A stretch of 32,082 nt of DNA from Sedimentisphaerales bacterium (GTDB lineage: Bacteria; Planctomycetota; Phycisphaerae; Sedimentisphaerales; SG8-4): positions 1-32,082 of the forward strand of contig JAFGJR010000200.1 of NCBI GenBank assembly GCA_016928975.1. The letters run 5' to 3'. Both the position numbers and the translations under genes were made by a program. Numbering within the stretch: the first letter of the stretch is position 1; every line of letters begins with the position of its first letter. Shown in pieces: positions 23,364 to 31,677 of this stretch. The notes under the pieces are model-generated. The model had not been told where the DNA came from. It saw only the letters and a program-made list of their open reading frames with translations, and made no database searches.

Positions 23364-24538
23364 ATCATCGCTCCAGAACATTGCCGGAGGCGCAGGACGT
23401 GGTGGCCGTGGTGGATGAGCTGCTCAAGAAGGCGGTTGCCTGTGGGGCCAGCGACGTTCACTTCGAGCCCACGGGAACGGATTTGAAGGTGAAGTACCGC
23501 CTGGACGGCGTGCTGAACCCGGTCGAGAGCCTGCCGACGACGGTGGCCGACAACGTCATCGCGCGCCTGAAAGTGCTGGGCGGTCTGCTCACCTATCGCA
23601 ATGACGTGCCGCAGGAGGGCCGGCTGGAGCTGTCGGCAGACCCGTCCGATAAGGTCACTGACGTTCGCTTGGCGATCTTTCCCACCATCCACGGCCAGCG
23701 GGCGGTGGTGCGGATGTTCCACCGCAATCCGGAGCTGATGTCGCTCGGCCACCTCGGATTCGCCCCATGGATCGAATCCCTGCTCAAGGGCATCGCCATA
23801 CAGAACGAGGGCGTGCTGCTGGTCACCGGCCCCGCCGGCAGCGGCAAGAGCACGACCCTGGCCGCGCTGCTCCGGCACATCGTCGCGACCCTGCCGGGCA
23901 AGAGCATCGTGACGCTGGAAGACCCGGTGGAGATCCGCGTGGACGGCGTGACGCAGGTGCCGATCACGCCGCATGGGCAGATGACCTTCCCAACCGCTCT
24001 GCGCTCGCTGCTGCGCCAGGACCCACAGGTCCTGATGATCGGCGAGATTCGCGACGCAGAGACCGCTCGGATCGCGATCGAAGCCGGGCTGACCGGCCAC
24101 CTGCTCATGAGCACGATGCACAGCGGCAGTCCCGCCGGAGCGCTATTGCGCCTGCTGGAAATGGGCGTCGAGCCCTACCAGGTGACATCGAGCGTCTCTG
24201 CGGTGGTCAATCAGCGCCTGGTGCGAAGGCTCTGCGGGAAATGCAAGAAGCCGGGCGATGACGGCCGGTTCGAGCCGGTCGGTTGCGACGCCTGTCTCCA
24301 CACCGGCTTCCACGGCCGCGTCCTCATCGCGGAAATGGTCCAACTCGACAGCGAGCTGCGCAAAGCGCTGCTGGCCAAGACCGACCTCGACGCGCTCGAA
24401 GCCCTGCTCAAGACGAAGGGCCACGCCGCCATCGTTGCCGACGGCCACCGTCTGGTCGAGACAGGCGTCACCACGAGTGCGGAGCTGCAGAAAGCGTGTG
24501 GAATCGCCTGTGATCCCCAACAACACGGTGGCGGCTGA
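23360..24538 (+). CDS. GspE/PilB-family secretion or pilus assembly ATPase
   Basis: 392 aa from ATG 23360; a GTG at 23324 would add 12 residues. It begins directly with the N2-like part (VDELLKKAVACGASDVHFEP), lacking the N1 domain of full-length GspE/PilB. The ATPase core is complete: Walker A GPAGSGKSTTLA with K163, the Asp box TLEDPVEI, Walker B VLMIGEIRDAET, and the His box TGHLLMSTMHS. A zinc-binding CGKC...CDAC tetracysteine follows, as in GspE and PilB. It powers assembly of pseudopilus or type IV filaments from the cytoplasmic face of the inner membrane. It is first in a seven-gene run with GspF-like and pseudopilin-like genes. Confidence 0.9.
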   Translation: MNHRSRTLPEAQDVVAVVDELLKKAVACGASDVHFEPTGTDLKVKYRLDGVLNPVESLPTTVADNVIARLKVLGGLLTYRNDVPQEGRLELSADPSDKVTDVRLAIFPTIHGQRAVVRMFHRNPELMSLGHLGFAPWIESLLKGIAIQNEGVLLVTGPAGSGKSTTLAALLRHIVATLPGKSIVTLEDPVEIRVDGVTQVPITPHGQMTFPTALRSLLRQDPQVLMIGEIRDAETARIAIEAGLTGHLLMSTMHSGSPAGALLRLLEMGVEPYQVTSSVSAVVNQRLVRRLCGKCKKPGDDGRFEPVGCDACLHTGFHGRVLIAEMVQLDSELRKALLAKTDLDALEALLKTKGHAAIVADGHRLVETGVTTSAELQKACGIACDPQQHGGG

Positions 24539-24556
24539 ATGAAGGAGTGAGAGAAC

Positions 24557-25534
24557 ATGAGCTGGATGAATCACGTGTTTGCCTCAGTGATGTCGATGGT
24601 CCTGTGCGTGTCAGTCGCGGAGGCGGCGCAGAAGCAGGAGGATGCGGCAAAGAAGCTGACCCTGGCGCGAGCGGGACGAACCGCAGGGGCGGCGGAGTTG
24701 CAGCTTCTTCCCCAGGCACAGGAATGGACCGATGCCGACGCCTTTCCCCTGTATGCAAAGGCCATCCAGTCGGTGCCAGAGGAACTGGATAGGAACAAGA
24801 TCAATGCCTGGAGGCAAGTGCCCGTGAGTCAACTGCCGCAGGCCGAAGTGGAGCCACTGCTTCGGCAGTTCGACGCGATCTTCCCATTGCTGGAGCAGGC
24901 TGCCAGATGCAAGCGATGCGACTGGTCGCTCTCCGCGGAGGGCGATGCCTCCCTCGATCTCAGCGCATGCCGCAACATGGCGTTTCTGCTTGCTCTGAAG
25001 GCCCGGTCTCAGCTTGCCGGCGGCGATTACGCATCGTGCGTGCAAGCGCTCGGGGCGGGCTTGGCCCTCGCGAAGCATCTCAATGCGGGCCCGACCGCAA
25101 TACACGTGTTAGTTGGCGTGGCGATCGGCGCGGTCGTTTACGGCGAGATTGAGCAGTACATGCAGCAGGCGGGGGCGCCGTCTCTGGAGGCGGCCATTCG
25201 AGCGATTCCCAAGCCGCTCTTCGATGAGAAGCACTCGGACCTCTACGGCATGGATGCGGCCAGCCGCAGCAGGATACAACTCTTGCTGGGTCGTGCCAAC
25301 CGGCACGTGATCGTTCTGCAATATGTCGAGACCCTTCGAGTCCATGCCACGAGGGCCGGGAAGCTGCCGCAAACACTCGACGAGCTCAAGGCGAATCTGC
25401 CCAACGACCCGGTGGCGGGCAAGCCGTTCTCGTACAGACGGCTCTCGGACACGCAGGCAATCCTCGAGGGACCTCTGCCGGAGGGCGGTGGCGTCAAAGA
25501 CGCTGTCCAATACGAACTGACTTTGGGCAAGTGA
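24557..25534 (+). CDS. Exported protein of unknown function within the filament operon
   Basis: 325 aa. AAGGAG lies about 10 nt before the ATG, and 18 bp separate it from the ATPase gene. An N-terminal signal peptide ends near AEAAQ (about residue 24). The remainder is mostly alpha-helical, with two cysteine motifs (CKRC in the first half and isolated Cys later), and a C-terminal stretch (RAGKLPQTLDELK, then NLPNDPVAGKPFSYRR and ILEGP) of the kind seen in many planctomycete secreted proteins of unknown function, where it resembles the folded part of pseudopilin-like domains. No enzymatic motif is visible. Position between the ATPase and GspF suggests it helps or is handled by the machine. I do not recognise the family. 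Confidence 0.65.
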   Translation: MSWMNHVFASVMSMVLCVSVAEAAQKQEDAAKKLTLARAGRTAGAAELQLLPQAQEWTDADAFPLYAKAIQSVPEELDRNKINAWRQVPVSQLPQAEVEPLLRQFDAIFPLLEQAARCKRCDWSLSAEGDASLDLSACRNMAFLLALKARSQLAGGDYASCVQALGAGLALAKHLNAGPTAIHVLVGVAIGAVVYGEIEQYMQQAGAPSLEAAIRAIPKPLFDEKHSDLYGMDAASRSRIQLLLGRANRHVIVLQYVETLRVHATRAGKLPQTLDELKANLPNDPVAGKPFSYRRLSDTQAILEGPLPEGGGVKDAVQYELTLGK

Positions 25535-25544
25535 GGAACCGGAT

Positions 25545-26747
25545 ATGGCGATTTTCAGGTACGACGCACTGACATCGGCCGGGCGGCTGATGAAAGGGAC
25601 GATTGAGGCGGGTACGCCGGAAGAGGCCAGCGGGCAGCTCACCGGGATGGGTCTGCTCGTCAACACGCTCGAACAGGCCAGGCAGGATCAGCCTCGCACG
25701 CCGATCGGACGCAACGAGTTTCTCCTGTTCAACCAGCAGTTGGCCTCGATCACGAAGGCCGGCATCCCGCTGGAGAGGGGGCTTCGCGAGCTGGCCCAGG
25801 ACGTCTCTTCGGCGGCGATGCGCCAACTTGTCGAGGCTATCGCGGCCGATCTGGAGGCAGGAGTGCCCATTGAGGAGGCGTTCCACAAGCGGGAGAAGCA
25901 TTTCCCGCCGCTCTATGGCCGAATCCTCAAGGCCGGCGTCGAGACCGGCCGGCTCGGGGAGATGCTCACCAGTCTCAACCGCCACCTGGAACTGGCGGGT
26001 CAGACCCGGCGCATCGTCTTCGAGGCCCTGAGCTATCCCGCCGTGATCTTTGTCCTGGGTGCGATCATCATCACCGGCGTCTTGCGGTTCGTGATCCCCC
26101 AATTCCAGACCATTCTCCAGGAGATGGTGTCAGGGAGGCTGAACCCAATCACCGCGACGGTCTTCAAGCTGGCCGACAATATCCTGCCGTTCTGGCTCGC
26201 CGTGGCGGTTCTCGTCGGGATCGTGGCTGTGCTCCTGACGAGCGTGTCGTCCTGTCCCGCCGGCCGCAGATTCAAGGAACGACTGTTTCTCCATCTTCCC
26301 GTCTTTGGCAGGCTCTATCACAGCAGCATTCTGAGCCGGATGGCGGAGGCGATGGCGTTGCTGATCGGCGCCGGCTGCGATGTCCCGGAGGCGCTGCGGC
26401 TTGGGGCCGTCACCTCCGGCAGTGAGACGCTGGCCGCCGAAAGCGACCTCGTGGCACAACGGATCGAGCGTGGAGCGAACATCCTGGAGGCCGGCCAGGG
26501 CACCCGTGTGTTGCCGCGGCTGTTCCTCTACTCGGCTCAACTCGGCGCCCAGAGAAACGAGTTGCAGGACAATCTCTACAGCCTGGGTGAGATGTACGCC
26601 GATCAGGCCCGGGCGGGACAATCCCGGCTGCAGACGTTCCTGCTTCCGATGATGATCATCATCATCGGTGGCATCATCGCCATGGTTGTCCTCAGCGTGT
26701 TCCTGCCGATGATTCAGGTGATCACGAGTCTTTCCTCCGTAGGTTGA
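25545..26747 (+). CDS. GspF/PilC-family inner-membrane platform protein
   Basis: 400 aa, start after GAGGAA. It has the N-terminal sequence typical of GspF (MAIFRYDALTSAGRLMKGTI) and then two copies of the T2SSF helical domain: about 65-190 (FNQQLASITKAGIPLERGL; GVETGRLGEMLTSLNRHLEL), and about 265-400 (FHSSILSRMAEAMALLIGAG), with membrane segments after the first (AVIFVLGAIIITGVLRFVIP), between the two, and at the C-terminus (MMIIIIGGIIAMVVLSVFLP). GspF links the ATPase to pilin insertion. It is 10 bp from the preceding gene and 25 bp from the next, so one transcript is likely. Confidence 0.92.
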   Translation: MAIFRYDALTSAGRLMKGTIEAGTPEEASGQLTGMGLLVNTLEQARQDQPRTPIGRNEFLLFNQQLASITKAGIPLERGLRELAQDVSSAAMRQLVEAIAADLEAGVPIEEAFHKREKHFPPLYGRILKAGVETGRLGEMLTSLNRHLELAGQTRRIVFEALSYPAVIFVLGAIIITGVLRFVIPQFQTILQEMVSGRLNPITATVFKLADNILPFWLAVAVLVGIVAVLLTSVSSCPAGRRFKERLFLHLPVFGRLYHSSILSRMAEAMALLIGAGCDVPEALRLGAVTSGSETLAAESDLVAQRIERGANILEAGQGTRVLPRLFLYSAQLGAQRNELQDNLYSLGEMYADQARAGQSRLQTFLLPMMIIIIGGIIAMVVLSVFLPMIQVITSLSSVG

Positions 26748-26772
26748 TACAGGATATGCGACGAGGTTCGTC

Positions 26773-28242
26773 ATGCCGACACTCGAAATCATAGGATTCG
26801 CCCTTCTGTTCGTTTACGGCGTTGTCGGTTACACAAGGCCGGCCATCGCCTTTGTCACGGCGCCATTCGTATCGATCGCTCTCGGCTACGTCGCCTGGAA
26901 CTCCTACTACCAGGAGAACCTTCTGCTGGCGCCCGTGCTGTTCGTCGTGGCAATGGCCTCCGTCGCCGCTTCCACGCACGGCTCCGAATCGCGGGAGTGG
27001 TACCATCGCGCGGCATTGCTGTTGCTGGTCTGGCTCGGATTGGTGCTCGTGGTGGGAGTGGTCCTGTCGTGGTTCAACATCGTCGGGGCCAGCGCGGTCC
27101 TGCCCGTGTTGTTCATCGTGGGGATCATCCTGATCGTCGCGGCATGCGTTGCCTATGGAATCGTAACCCGCTGGGCGGCGGCGGTGAACGTCTTCTCCAC
27201 GATCGGGGCGAGCATACGCCAGAATCTCCCCTTGCCGATGGCCCTGGACTGTGCCGCGATGGGGCGCAACGACGCGACCTCGCGGGTCCTGCGAGCGATC
27301 AAGAGGTGGATGGTGAAGGGCTACCCGCTCAGTGAAGCGATCCGGCGGGGTTACCCGCAATGTCCGGCGCATGTCCTGGCCCTGCTGTCGGCCGGGGAGC
27401 GGATCGATCAGCTTCCGGCGGCGGTCCGCGCCGTCGAGGCGGACATGAAAGCACTCGCAGCGGACCGGACCAGGCTGCGCCCGGTCCATCCGGCGTATCC
27501 GATCATCATGCTCATCATCCTCTTTGTCTTCACTATGGGTCTTCTGCGGTTCGTCGTGCCGCAGTTCAAGTCGATGCTGGAGGAGATGTCGGAAGGCCAG
27601 TTGCCCGCTTCCACGCGGATGCTGATCCGAATCGCAGACCCGTTCATGGCCGGCGATGGGCTGCCCCTGCTCATTCTCCTGGCGGCGGCCATTGCCTCAA
27701 GCGTCTGGATATATGGAGCCTGGCGCAGGCGACGCCCCCAGAGGCCCTACGTGCTGTCTCGACTCGGCGACTCGCTCAAGTGGAACCTGCCGGTTCTGCA
27801 CTGGTTCGAGAGGAACCGTGCCATGACGCGGGTCGTCGCGTTGCTACGGATGTCGCTCAACGCCGGCTGTCCGGTCAACGAGGCGATCCGCGGCACGCTG
27901 CAACTGGACATGAACCTGTGTTTTCGACGACGCCTGGCATGTTGGCTCCGGCGTGTCGAGCGGGGCGAGCCGATCGGCGAGTCCGCTCGTCGTTGCAGGC
28001 TGGGCAATACGCTGGCCTGGGCCTTCGCTGGCGGGGGCCACACGGGCGACACGCCGGCGGTCCTCGAAGTGCTCGAAGCGCACTACCGATCCAACTACAG
28101 CTATCGCGTGAATCTCGCCCGGTTCATCCTGTGGCCGGCGGGGATCATTGCGCTCGGTGCATCGGTCGGATTCGTCGTCTTCTCGATCTTCTCGTCCATC
28201 GTGGCAGTTGTGTCGCGGTGTGCTGCGAACGTGTACCCGTAG
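26773..28242 (+). CDS. Second, divergent GspF-like platform protein with extra N-terminal membrane segments
   Basis: 489 aa. It begins with four or five hydrophobic helices (about 5-135), which are not part of standard GspF, then two divergent T2SSF-type helical units: about 140-265 (FSTIGASIRQNLPLPMALDC; LLSAGERIDQLPAAVRAVEA followed by a membrane segment IIMLIILFVFTMGLLRFVVP), and about 350-480 (MTRVVALLRMSLNAGCPVNE) with a final membrane segment. Canonical GspF is about 400 aa and single-copy per system. It may form a heteromeric platform with the preceding GspF, or carry out an additional membrane function. Start chosen for the GAGG upstream. Confidence 0.8.
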   Translation: MPTLEIIGFALLFVYGVVGYTRPAIAFVTAPFVSIALGYVAWNSYYQENLLLAPVLFVVAMASVAASTHGSESREWYHRAALLLLVWLGLVLVVGVVLSWFNIVGASAVLPVLFIVGIILIVAACVAYGIVTRWAAAVNVFSTIGASIRQNLPLPMALDCAAMGRNDATSRVLRAIKRWMVKGYPLSEAIRRGYPQCPAHVLALLSAGERIDQLPAAVRAVEADMKALAADRTRLRPVHPAYPIIMLIILFVFTMGLLRFVVPQFKSMLEEMSEGQLPASTRMLIRIADPFMAGDGLPLLILLAAAIASSVWIYGAWRRRRPQRPYVLSRLGDSLKWNLPVLHWFERNRAMTRVVALLRMSLNAGCPVNEAIRGTLQLDMNLCFRRRLACWLRRVERGEPIGESARRCRLGNTLAWAFAGGGHTGDTPAVLEVLEAHYRSNYSYRVNLARFILWPAGIIALGASVGFVVFSIFSSIVAVVSRCAANVYP

Positions 28243-28259
28243 ACTTGTGAGGCATATCC

Positions 28260-28652
28260 ATGAGACGCGAGCGGAAGAACATGCAGCAAAGGGGCTTCTT
28301 CCTGGCGGATTTCCTGACCGCCGCGGCGCTGCTGGGCCTGATCATTACGGTCCTGGCGGTCTCGGTGGGCGGATTCGCGAAGTTCAACCAGTACCAGTGG
28401 GCGCGCCAGCGATGCACGGCCGCCGCGACGGCGCAGCTCGACAGCATCACGGCTACCGGATCGACCATTGATGAGCCGGGACTCCAGCGCCTGTGGCCGC
28501 ACGTGAGTGTCACGGTGGAACGCGCGCCGGCTGACGGGCCCTGGGCCGGCCTGGAGATCGTTCAGGTCGTCGCTGCCACGAAGGAAACCAGAGTTCGCCT
28601 GATGCGGTACGTTCCCTTGCGCCCGGCGGTCGCGAAGGGAGGGCAGTCCTGA
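28260..28652 (+). CDS. Pseudopilin-like protein
   Basis: 130 aa with GAGG before the ATG; MQQRGFFLADF at 28281 is an alternative start. A type III (prepilin) leader is recognisable: MRRERKNMQQRG followed by FFLADFLTAAALLGLIITVL. The residue after the glycine is Phe as usual, but position +5 is Asp in place of the conserved Glu. The rest is a short soluble domain with a GLEIVQVV beta strand. It is probably a minor pseudopilin, initiated or processed by a prepilin peptidase encoded elsewhere. Confidence 0.7.
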   Translation: MRRERKNMQQRGFFLADFLTAAALLGLIITVLAVSVGGFAKFNQYQWARQRCTAAATAQLDSITATGSTIDEPGLQRLWPHVSVTVERAPADGPWAGLEIVQVVAATKETRVRLMRYVPLRPAVAKGGQS

Positions 28653-29173
28653 TGCGAAAGGCATTCACATTGATGGAGGTGCTCGTGCTCGTCGCCGTCG
28701 CCCCGCTCATGCTGCTGGTGGTCAGCCGGATATTCTCGACCTTTATCCAAGATCTCCCTCGTGAAACGCGAGTCGTGCAGCAGAATACGACGGTGCTGGA
28801 TCTATTGCAGCAGGTCCGCCGGGATGTGGATGGAGCCGTCGATCTGCCGAAGCGGTTCGACACGACGGAGGCCGACGAGCACACCTTGCTGATTGAGCAG
28901 CCGCAGGTCGTGATCTGCTACCGGTTCGAGGAGGGCCGGGCCGTCAGGACGTTGCTGAAAGGGCAGGGGGGCTTTGATCCGAATGACCGGCACCTCTGGC
29001 GGATGCCCAATGCCGTGATCTCGTGGCGGCCCTGGATGCGGGACGGCGGGGTCTATGCGGCTGAGATCCACTCTCATGTCCAGCAGTGGTTCGCCGACCT
29101 GCTCAGGAAGAGACTGGTCAATACGCAGGTATTTTTCATTCACGGCGCCGGAAGGGGGCGAGAGGTCCGATGA
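28652..29173 (+). CDS. Pseudopilin-like protein (GspJ-like)
   Basis: 173 aa; its ATG overlaps the previous stop by one base (TGATG), so translation is coupled. The prepilin motif MRKAFTLMEVLVLVAVAPL has the conserved Glu at +5 but Ala, not Gly, at -1. A long hydrophobic N-terminal helix leads into a soluble domain (LLQQVRRDVDGAVDLP; TLLIEQPQVVICYRFEEG) with a layout like GspJ, the minor pseudopilin with a beta-rich globular domain. The J assignment is tentative. Confidence 0.7.
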   Translation: MRKAFTLMEVLVLVAVAPLMLLVVSRIFSTFIQDLPRETRVVQQNTTVLDLLQQVRRDVDGAVDLPKRFDTTEADEHTLLIEQPQVVICYRFEEGRAVRTLLKGQGGFDPNDRHLWRMPNAVISWRPWMRDGGVYAAEIHSHVQQWFADLLRKRLVNTQVFFIHGAGRGREVR

Positions 29174-29547
29174 AGACGCGAAACAATAAGGGCTTCCTAC
29201 TGACACTGGCCATTGTGGCGCTTGCGTTGATGGGCACGATCATGCTCGTTCTGGCCGCGGGAGCCAATACGATGCTCTTCCAGGCTGACACGGCGTATCT
29301 ACAGGCGGTCCAGCGGAACCTGACCTCCAGCGGTCTGGCCTGGGCGCAGGTGCACATCTCTCCCGACGCGGCCGCGGGAGAGCTGGTCGAGCTCAACACG
29401 GAGGTCTTCGATGCTCCCAACGCCGTTCTGACTGTCAAGGTCGCACAGGCGCAGGCCGATCAGGCGACTGTCCGAATCTCGACTACTTGCAGCAAAGGCC
29501 GGCGTACACTCAACGCCGCCCATGACTACATCATCGACCTGCCCTGA
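29170..29547 (+). CDS. Short pseudopilin-like protein
   Basis: 125 aa; its ATG overlaps the previous stop as ATGA, and GAGAGG lies upstream. It has a prepilin-like leader: MKTRNNKG then FLLTLAIVALALMGTIMLVL. Glu at +5 is absent, a property shared with GspK/X-type minor pseudopilins that cap the tip. It is much shorter than GspK (around 300 aa) and lacks its large insert. The soluble part holds EVFDAPNAVLTVKVAQAQ and ends DYIIDLP. It is the last gene of the operon. Confidence 0.65.
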   Translation: MKTRNNKGFLLTLAIVALALMGTIMLVLAAGANTMLFQADTAYLQAVQRNLTSSGLAWAQVHISPDAAAGELVELNTEVFDAPNAVLTVKVAQAQADQATVRISTTCSKGRRTLNAAHDYIIDLP

Positions 29548-29687
29548 CGGTCGGCCCGCGCGTGGAGCCCTGGTCGTCCGCGTCGCGGCGATCACAGCCC
29601 CGTTTCCGTTTGGCGAGGCCGAGCCGCCAGACGCGCAGGGTCCGCATAAACGACGCACAAGAATCGTTCGCAATCTGCATATACCAC

Positions 29688-29716
29688 TTGCAACTCCACG
29701 CGAAGTGATGTAAGAT
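29688..29716 (+). promoter_or_regulatory. Putative tRNA promoter
   Basis: TTGCAA (29688-29693), a 17-bp spacer and TAAGAT (29711-29716), about 65 bp upstream of the tRNA gene. Confidence 0.5.
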
Positions 29717-29781
29717 ATAGTTTTCAGGCTGACGCAACGTCGTTGGTCGGCTACGCATCCGGCCTGGCCGGGATGCGGCCT

Positions 29782-29854
29782 GGGTGATTAGCTCAATCGG
29801 TAGAGCATCGCACTCTTAATGCGGCGGTTGTAGGTTCGATTCCTACATCACCCA
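29782..29854 (+). tRNA. tRNA-Lys (CTT anticodon)
   Basis: A full cloverleaf of 73 nt. The acceptor GGGTGAT pairs with ATCACCC, followed by discriminator A. The D stem is GCTC/GAGC with loop AATCGGTA. The anticodon stem TCGCA/TGCGG has loop CTCTTAA, giving anticodon CTT for the AAG codon. The T arm is GTAGG-TTCGATT-CCTAC. No CCA is encoded at the 3' end. Confidence 0.95.
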
Positions 29855-30093
29855 TCCCCCCATCCATCGCAGATGCCTCGTCGCGTGCGCCAGTGAGGCA
29901 GTCCGCGTTTTCGTGGCCTTCATCGCGGTTTTCGCTCTGTCTCGTGCTGTGACATGGCGCGTGACACTGCGCTCGGCATCATCCCGGCTCTTGATGTACC
30001 CGTCCAGGAATTCCCCCAGCCGGATACTCGCTCTTGGCTGTACGAGCCCTACGCCCGCCAGCCCTTGTCTCTGTGCCGAATGACTAATGCGTC

Positions 30094-31581
30094 CTACGGC
30101 TTGACCGTGCGGTCGTAGATGCGGACGTCGTCGATCAGGCCGGACCAGAAGGTGCCGGGGGCAAGAGTGCTGCCGGCTCCGATCAACAGATTCCCGGACG
30201 CCACCACGAGATTGGTCTGCACATCCTGGGCGGCCGCGACGCCATCGACGTACAGGATTCTGTTGGAGCCATCGCAGACCAGAGCTACGCGGTGCCAGTC
30301 GCCATCGGTAATCGTGGCCTGGGAACACAATACTTTGGCGAAGCGGCCGGCACTTCTCAACTCCGTCTTCAGCAGGCCCTGCGAGGCATCCGCCATCAGC
30401 CAGTTGGCGCCGCTCGCCTGCGAGAAGATGACTTGGCCGGGCGCGCCGCCCTTGACCCAGGCCAGGACGCTGAAGGGACCGTTCGAAGGGTTGACAACCG
30501 CCCCGGCTGTGACCACATCATCGACGCCATCGAACTCCAAGGCTCCCTCGAGTTGCCCGGCATCCGGGCGACAGACCGCGTCGCCCAGCACGGTGCCGTG
30601 TGTCAGACCGACGCTGTCGTAGGCGACGTTACCCTCTGTTTCGTCCAATGCCCAGTGCGCCCGCAGGGTGGGATCGTTCACGTCCTGCTGCCAACAATTC
30701 ATCAGGGCTTCCAGGTCCTTCTTGTCCACCACGCCGTCGGGAACGACATCGACCATGGAATTGGGGTGGCCCCAGGATTCGATGAGCCGTAGAAGATCGT
30801 TGATGTCCACCGTGCCATCGCCATTGAAGTCAACGAGGGGCACGATCTCAATCTGAGTGCCAATGACCTCGACCCAGCGGAAGATGACCCCTGAATTCAG
30901 TCCATCTATACAGCCGTTGCCGATCGCGATCCCGCCCGCATCGAACTTGGCGTCGGTAGCAGAAACCTGGGGTTGCGCGGGCATCTCCTGGCCTGGCAGC
31001 CACCAACGGCCCTCCAGTCGGCTCGTGGTGCGATGGCCGGCGGCATCGGTGAGGTCGATCACGTCGAACTGGATCATGACGTCCTGTGCCGAATCAAAAC
31101 GCCCGTTCATCGCGGAATCCCATTGCGACGGAGAGTACCAGTTCGAATAATGGTAGCCATCCAAACGCTGGATATGGAAGTACAATCGGTTAATCGCAAG
31201 CATGTAGCCACCCCCGGCCGCATCGCCCGTTCGCAAACACACAAAGGCTTGTGAACCAAAACCCTCCGTGGATTCCGGTACTTTCACTCGCACCCTGACG
31301 GTCACGTTGCCGGTGTAACGCACATCGCTGCCGTACGCGCCTTGAGCGAAAACATACAATGATTCCCCCCACCCAGTGGGCGCCGTCATTCGGAGGCCCT
31401 CAGGAGTCACCACGCACGTGCCCATACTCGCATCCCACCGCCACGTCACCGGAGAGCCGTCCTGGATGCTGCCATCACTGAAATCATCGAGGAAGCCGCC
31501 TCCCGCCCAAGCATAGCTGCCAAGGGCCAGGGTACAGAGGGCGACGCTGAGCAGACCTCGTGTCGTTCGCCGAGTTCTCAT
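30094..31581 (-). CDS. Secreted LamG protein with a dockerin-like EF-hand pair
   Basis: 495 aa. Signal peptide (MRTRRTTRGLLSVALCTLAL, cleavage after AWA) followed by a jelly-roll-like domain at about 28-240 (GGGFLDDFSDGSIQDG; RLYFHIQRLDGYHYSNW). The segment at about 250-305 is a pair of EF-hand-like motifs: DFNGDGTVDINDLLRLIESW, a full calcium-loop D-x-N-x-D pattern with a dockerin-like helix, and then DVVPDGVVDKKDLEALMNCW. LamG/concanavalin-like domain at about 318-492 (AHWALDETEGNVAYDSVGL; SGLIDDVRIYDRTV). Dockerin-like pairs are frequent in Phycisphaerae secreted proteins that have no cohesin partner and may act in calcium-dependent attachment. It uses the CTTTTGAAGGAG box as its ribosome-binding site. 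It lies 96 bp downstream of a paralogue on the same strand. Confidence 0.85.
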   Translation of the reverse strand: MRTRRTTRGLLSVALCTLALGSYAWAGGGFLDDFSDGSIQDGSPVTWRWDASMGTCVVTPEGLRMTAPTGWGESLYVFAQGAYGSDVRYTGNVTVRVRVKVPESTEGFGSQAFVCLRTGDAAGGGYMLAINRLYFHIQRLDGYHYSNWYSPSQWDSAMNGRFDSAQDVMIQFDVIDLTDAAGHRTTSRLEGRWWLPGQEMPAQPQVSATDAKFDAGGIAIGNGCIDGLNSGVIFRWVEVIGTQIEIVPLVDFNGDGTVDINDLLRLIESWGHPNSMVDVVPDGVVDKKDLEALMNCWQQDVNDPTLRAHWALDETEGNVAYDSVGLTHGTVLGDAVCRPDAGQLEGALEFDGVDDVVTAGAVVNPSNGPFSVLAWVKGGAPGQVIFSQASGANWLMADASQGLLKTELRSAGRFAKVLCSQATITDGDWHRVALVCDGSNRILYVDGVAAAQDVQTNLVVASGNLLIGAGSTLAPGTFWSGLIDDVRIYDRTVKP

Positions 31582-31602
31582 AATTCGTCTCCTTCAAAAG
31601 TG

Positions 31603-31620
31603 GTCTCTGGAAACAGAGAC
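31603..31620 (-). terminator. Hairpin between the two LamG genes
   Basis: GTCTCTG-TTTC-CAGAGAC on the minus strand is a perfect 7-bp stem with a 4-nt loop, between the upstream LamG stop codon and the next gene's ribosome-binding site. It could attenuate read-through or be part of the leader of the downstream gene. Confidence 0.45.
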
Positions 31621-31677
31621 GCGACCCAAAAGTACGTGTCACCAGCCCTCATCTGTGTACGAAGCGGATCATCGGTC

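Noticed and set aside
29843..30328. Minus-strand frame crossing the tRNA 3' side and the end of the LamG gene
   Set aside because: Overlaps both a tRNA and a well-supported gene in another frame and has no domain.
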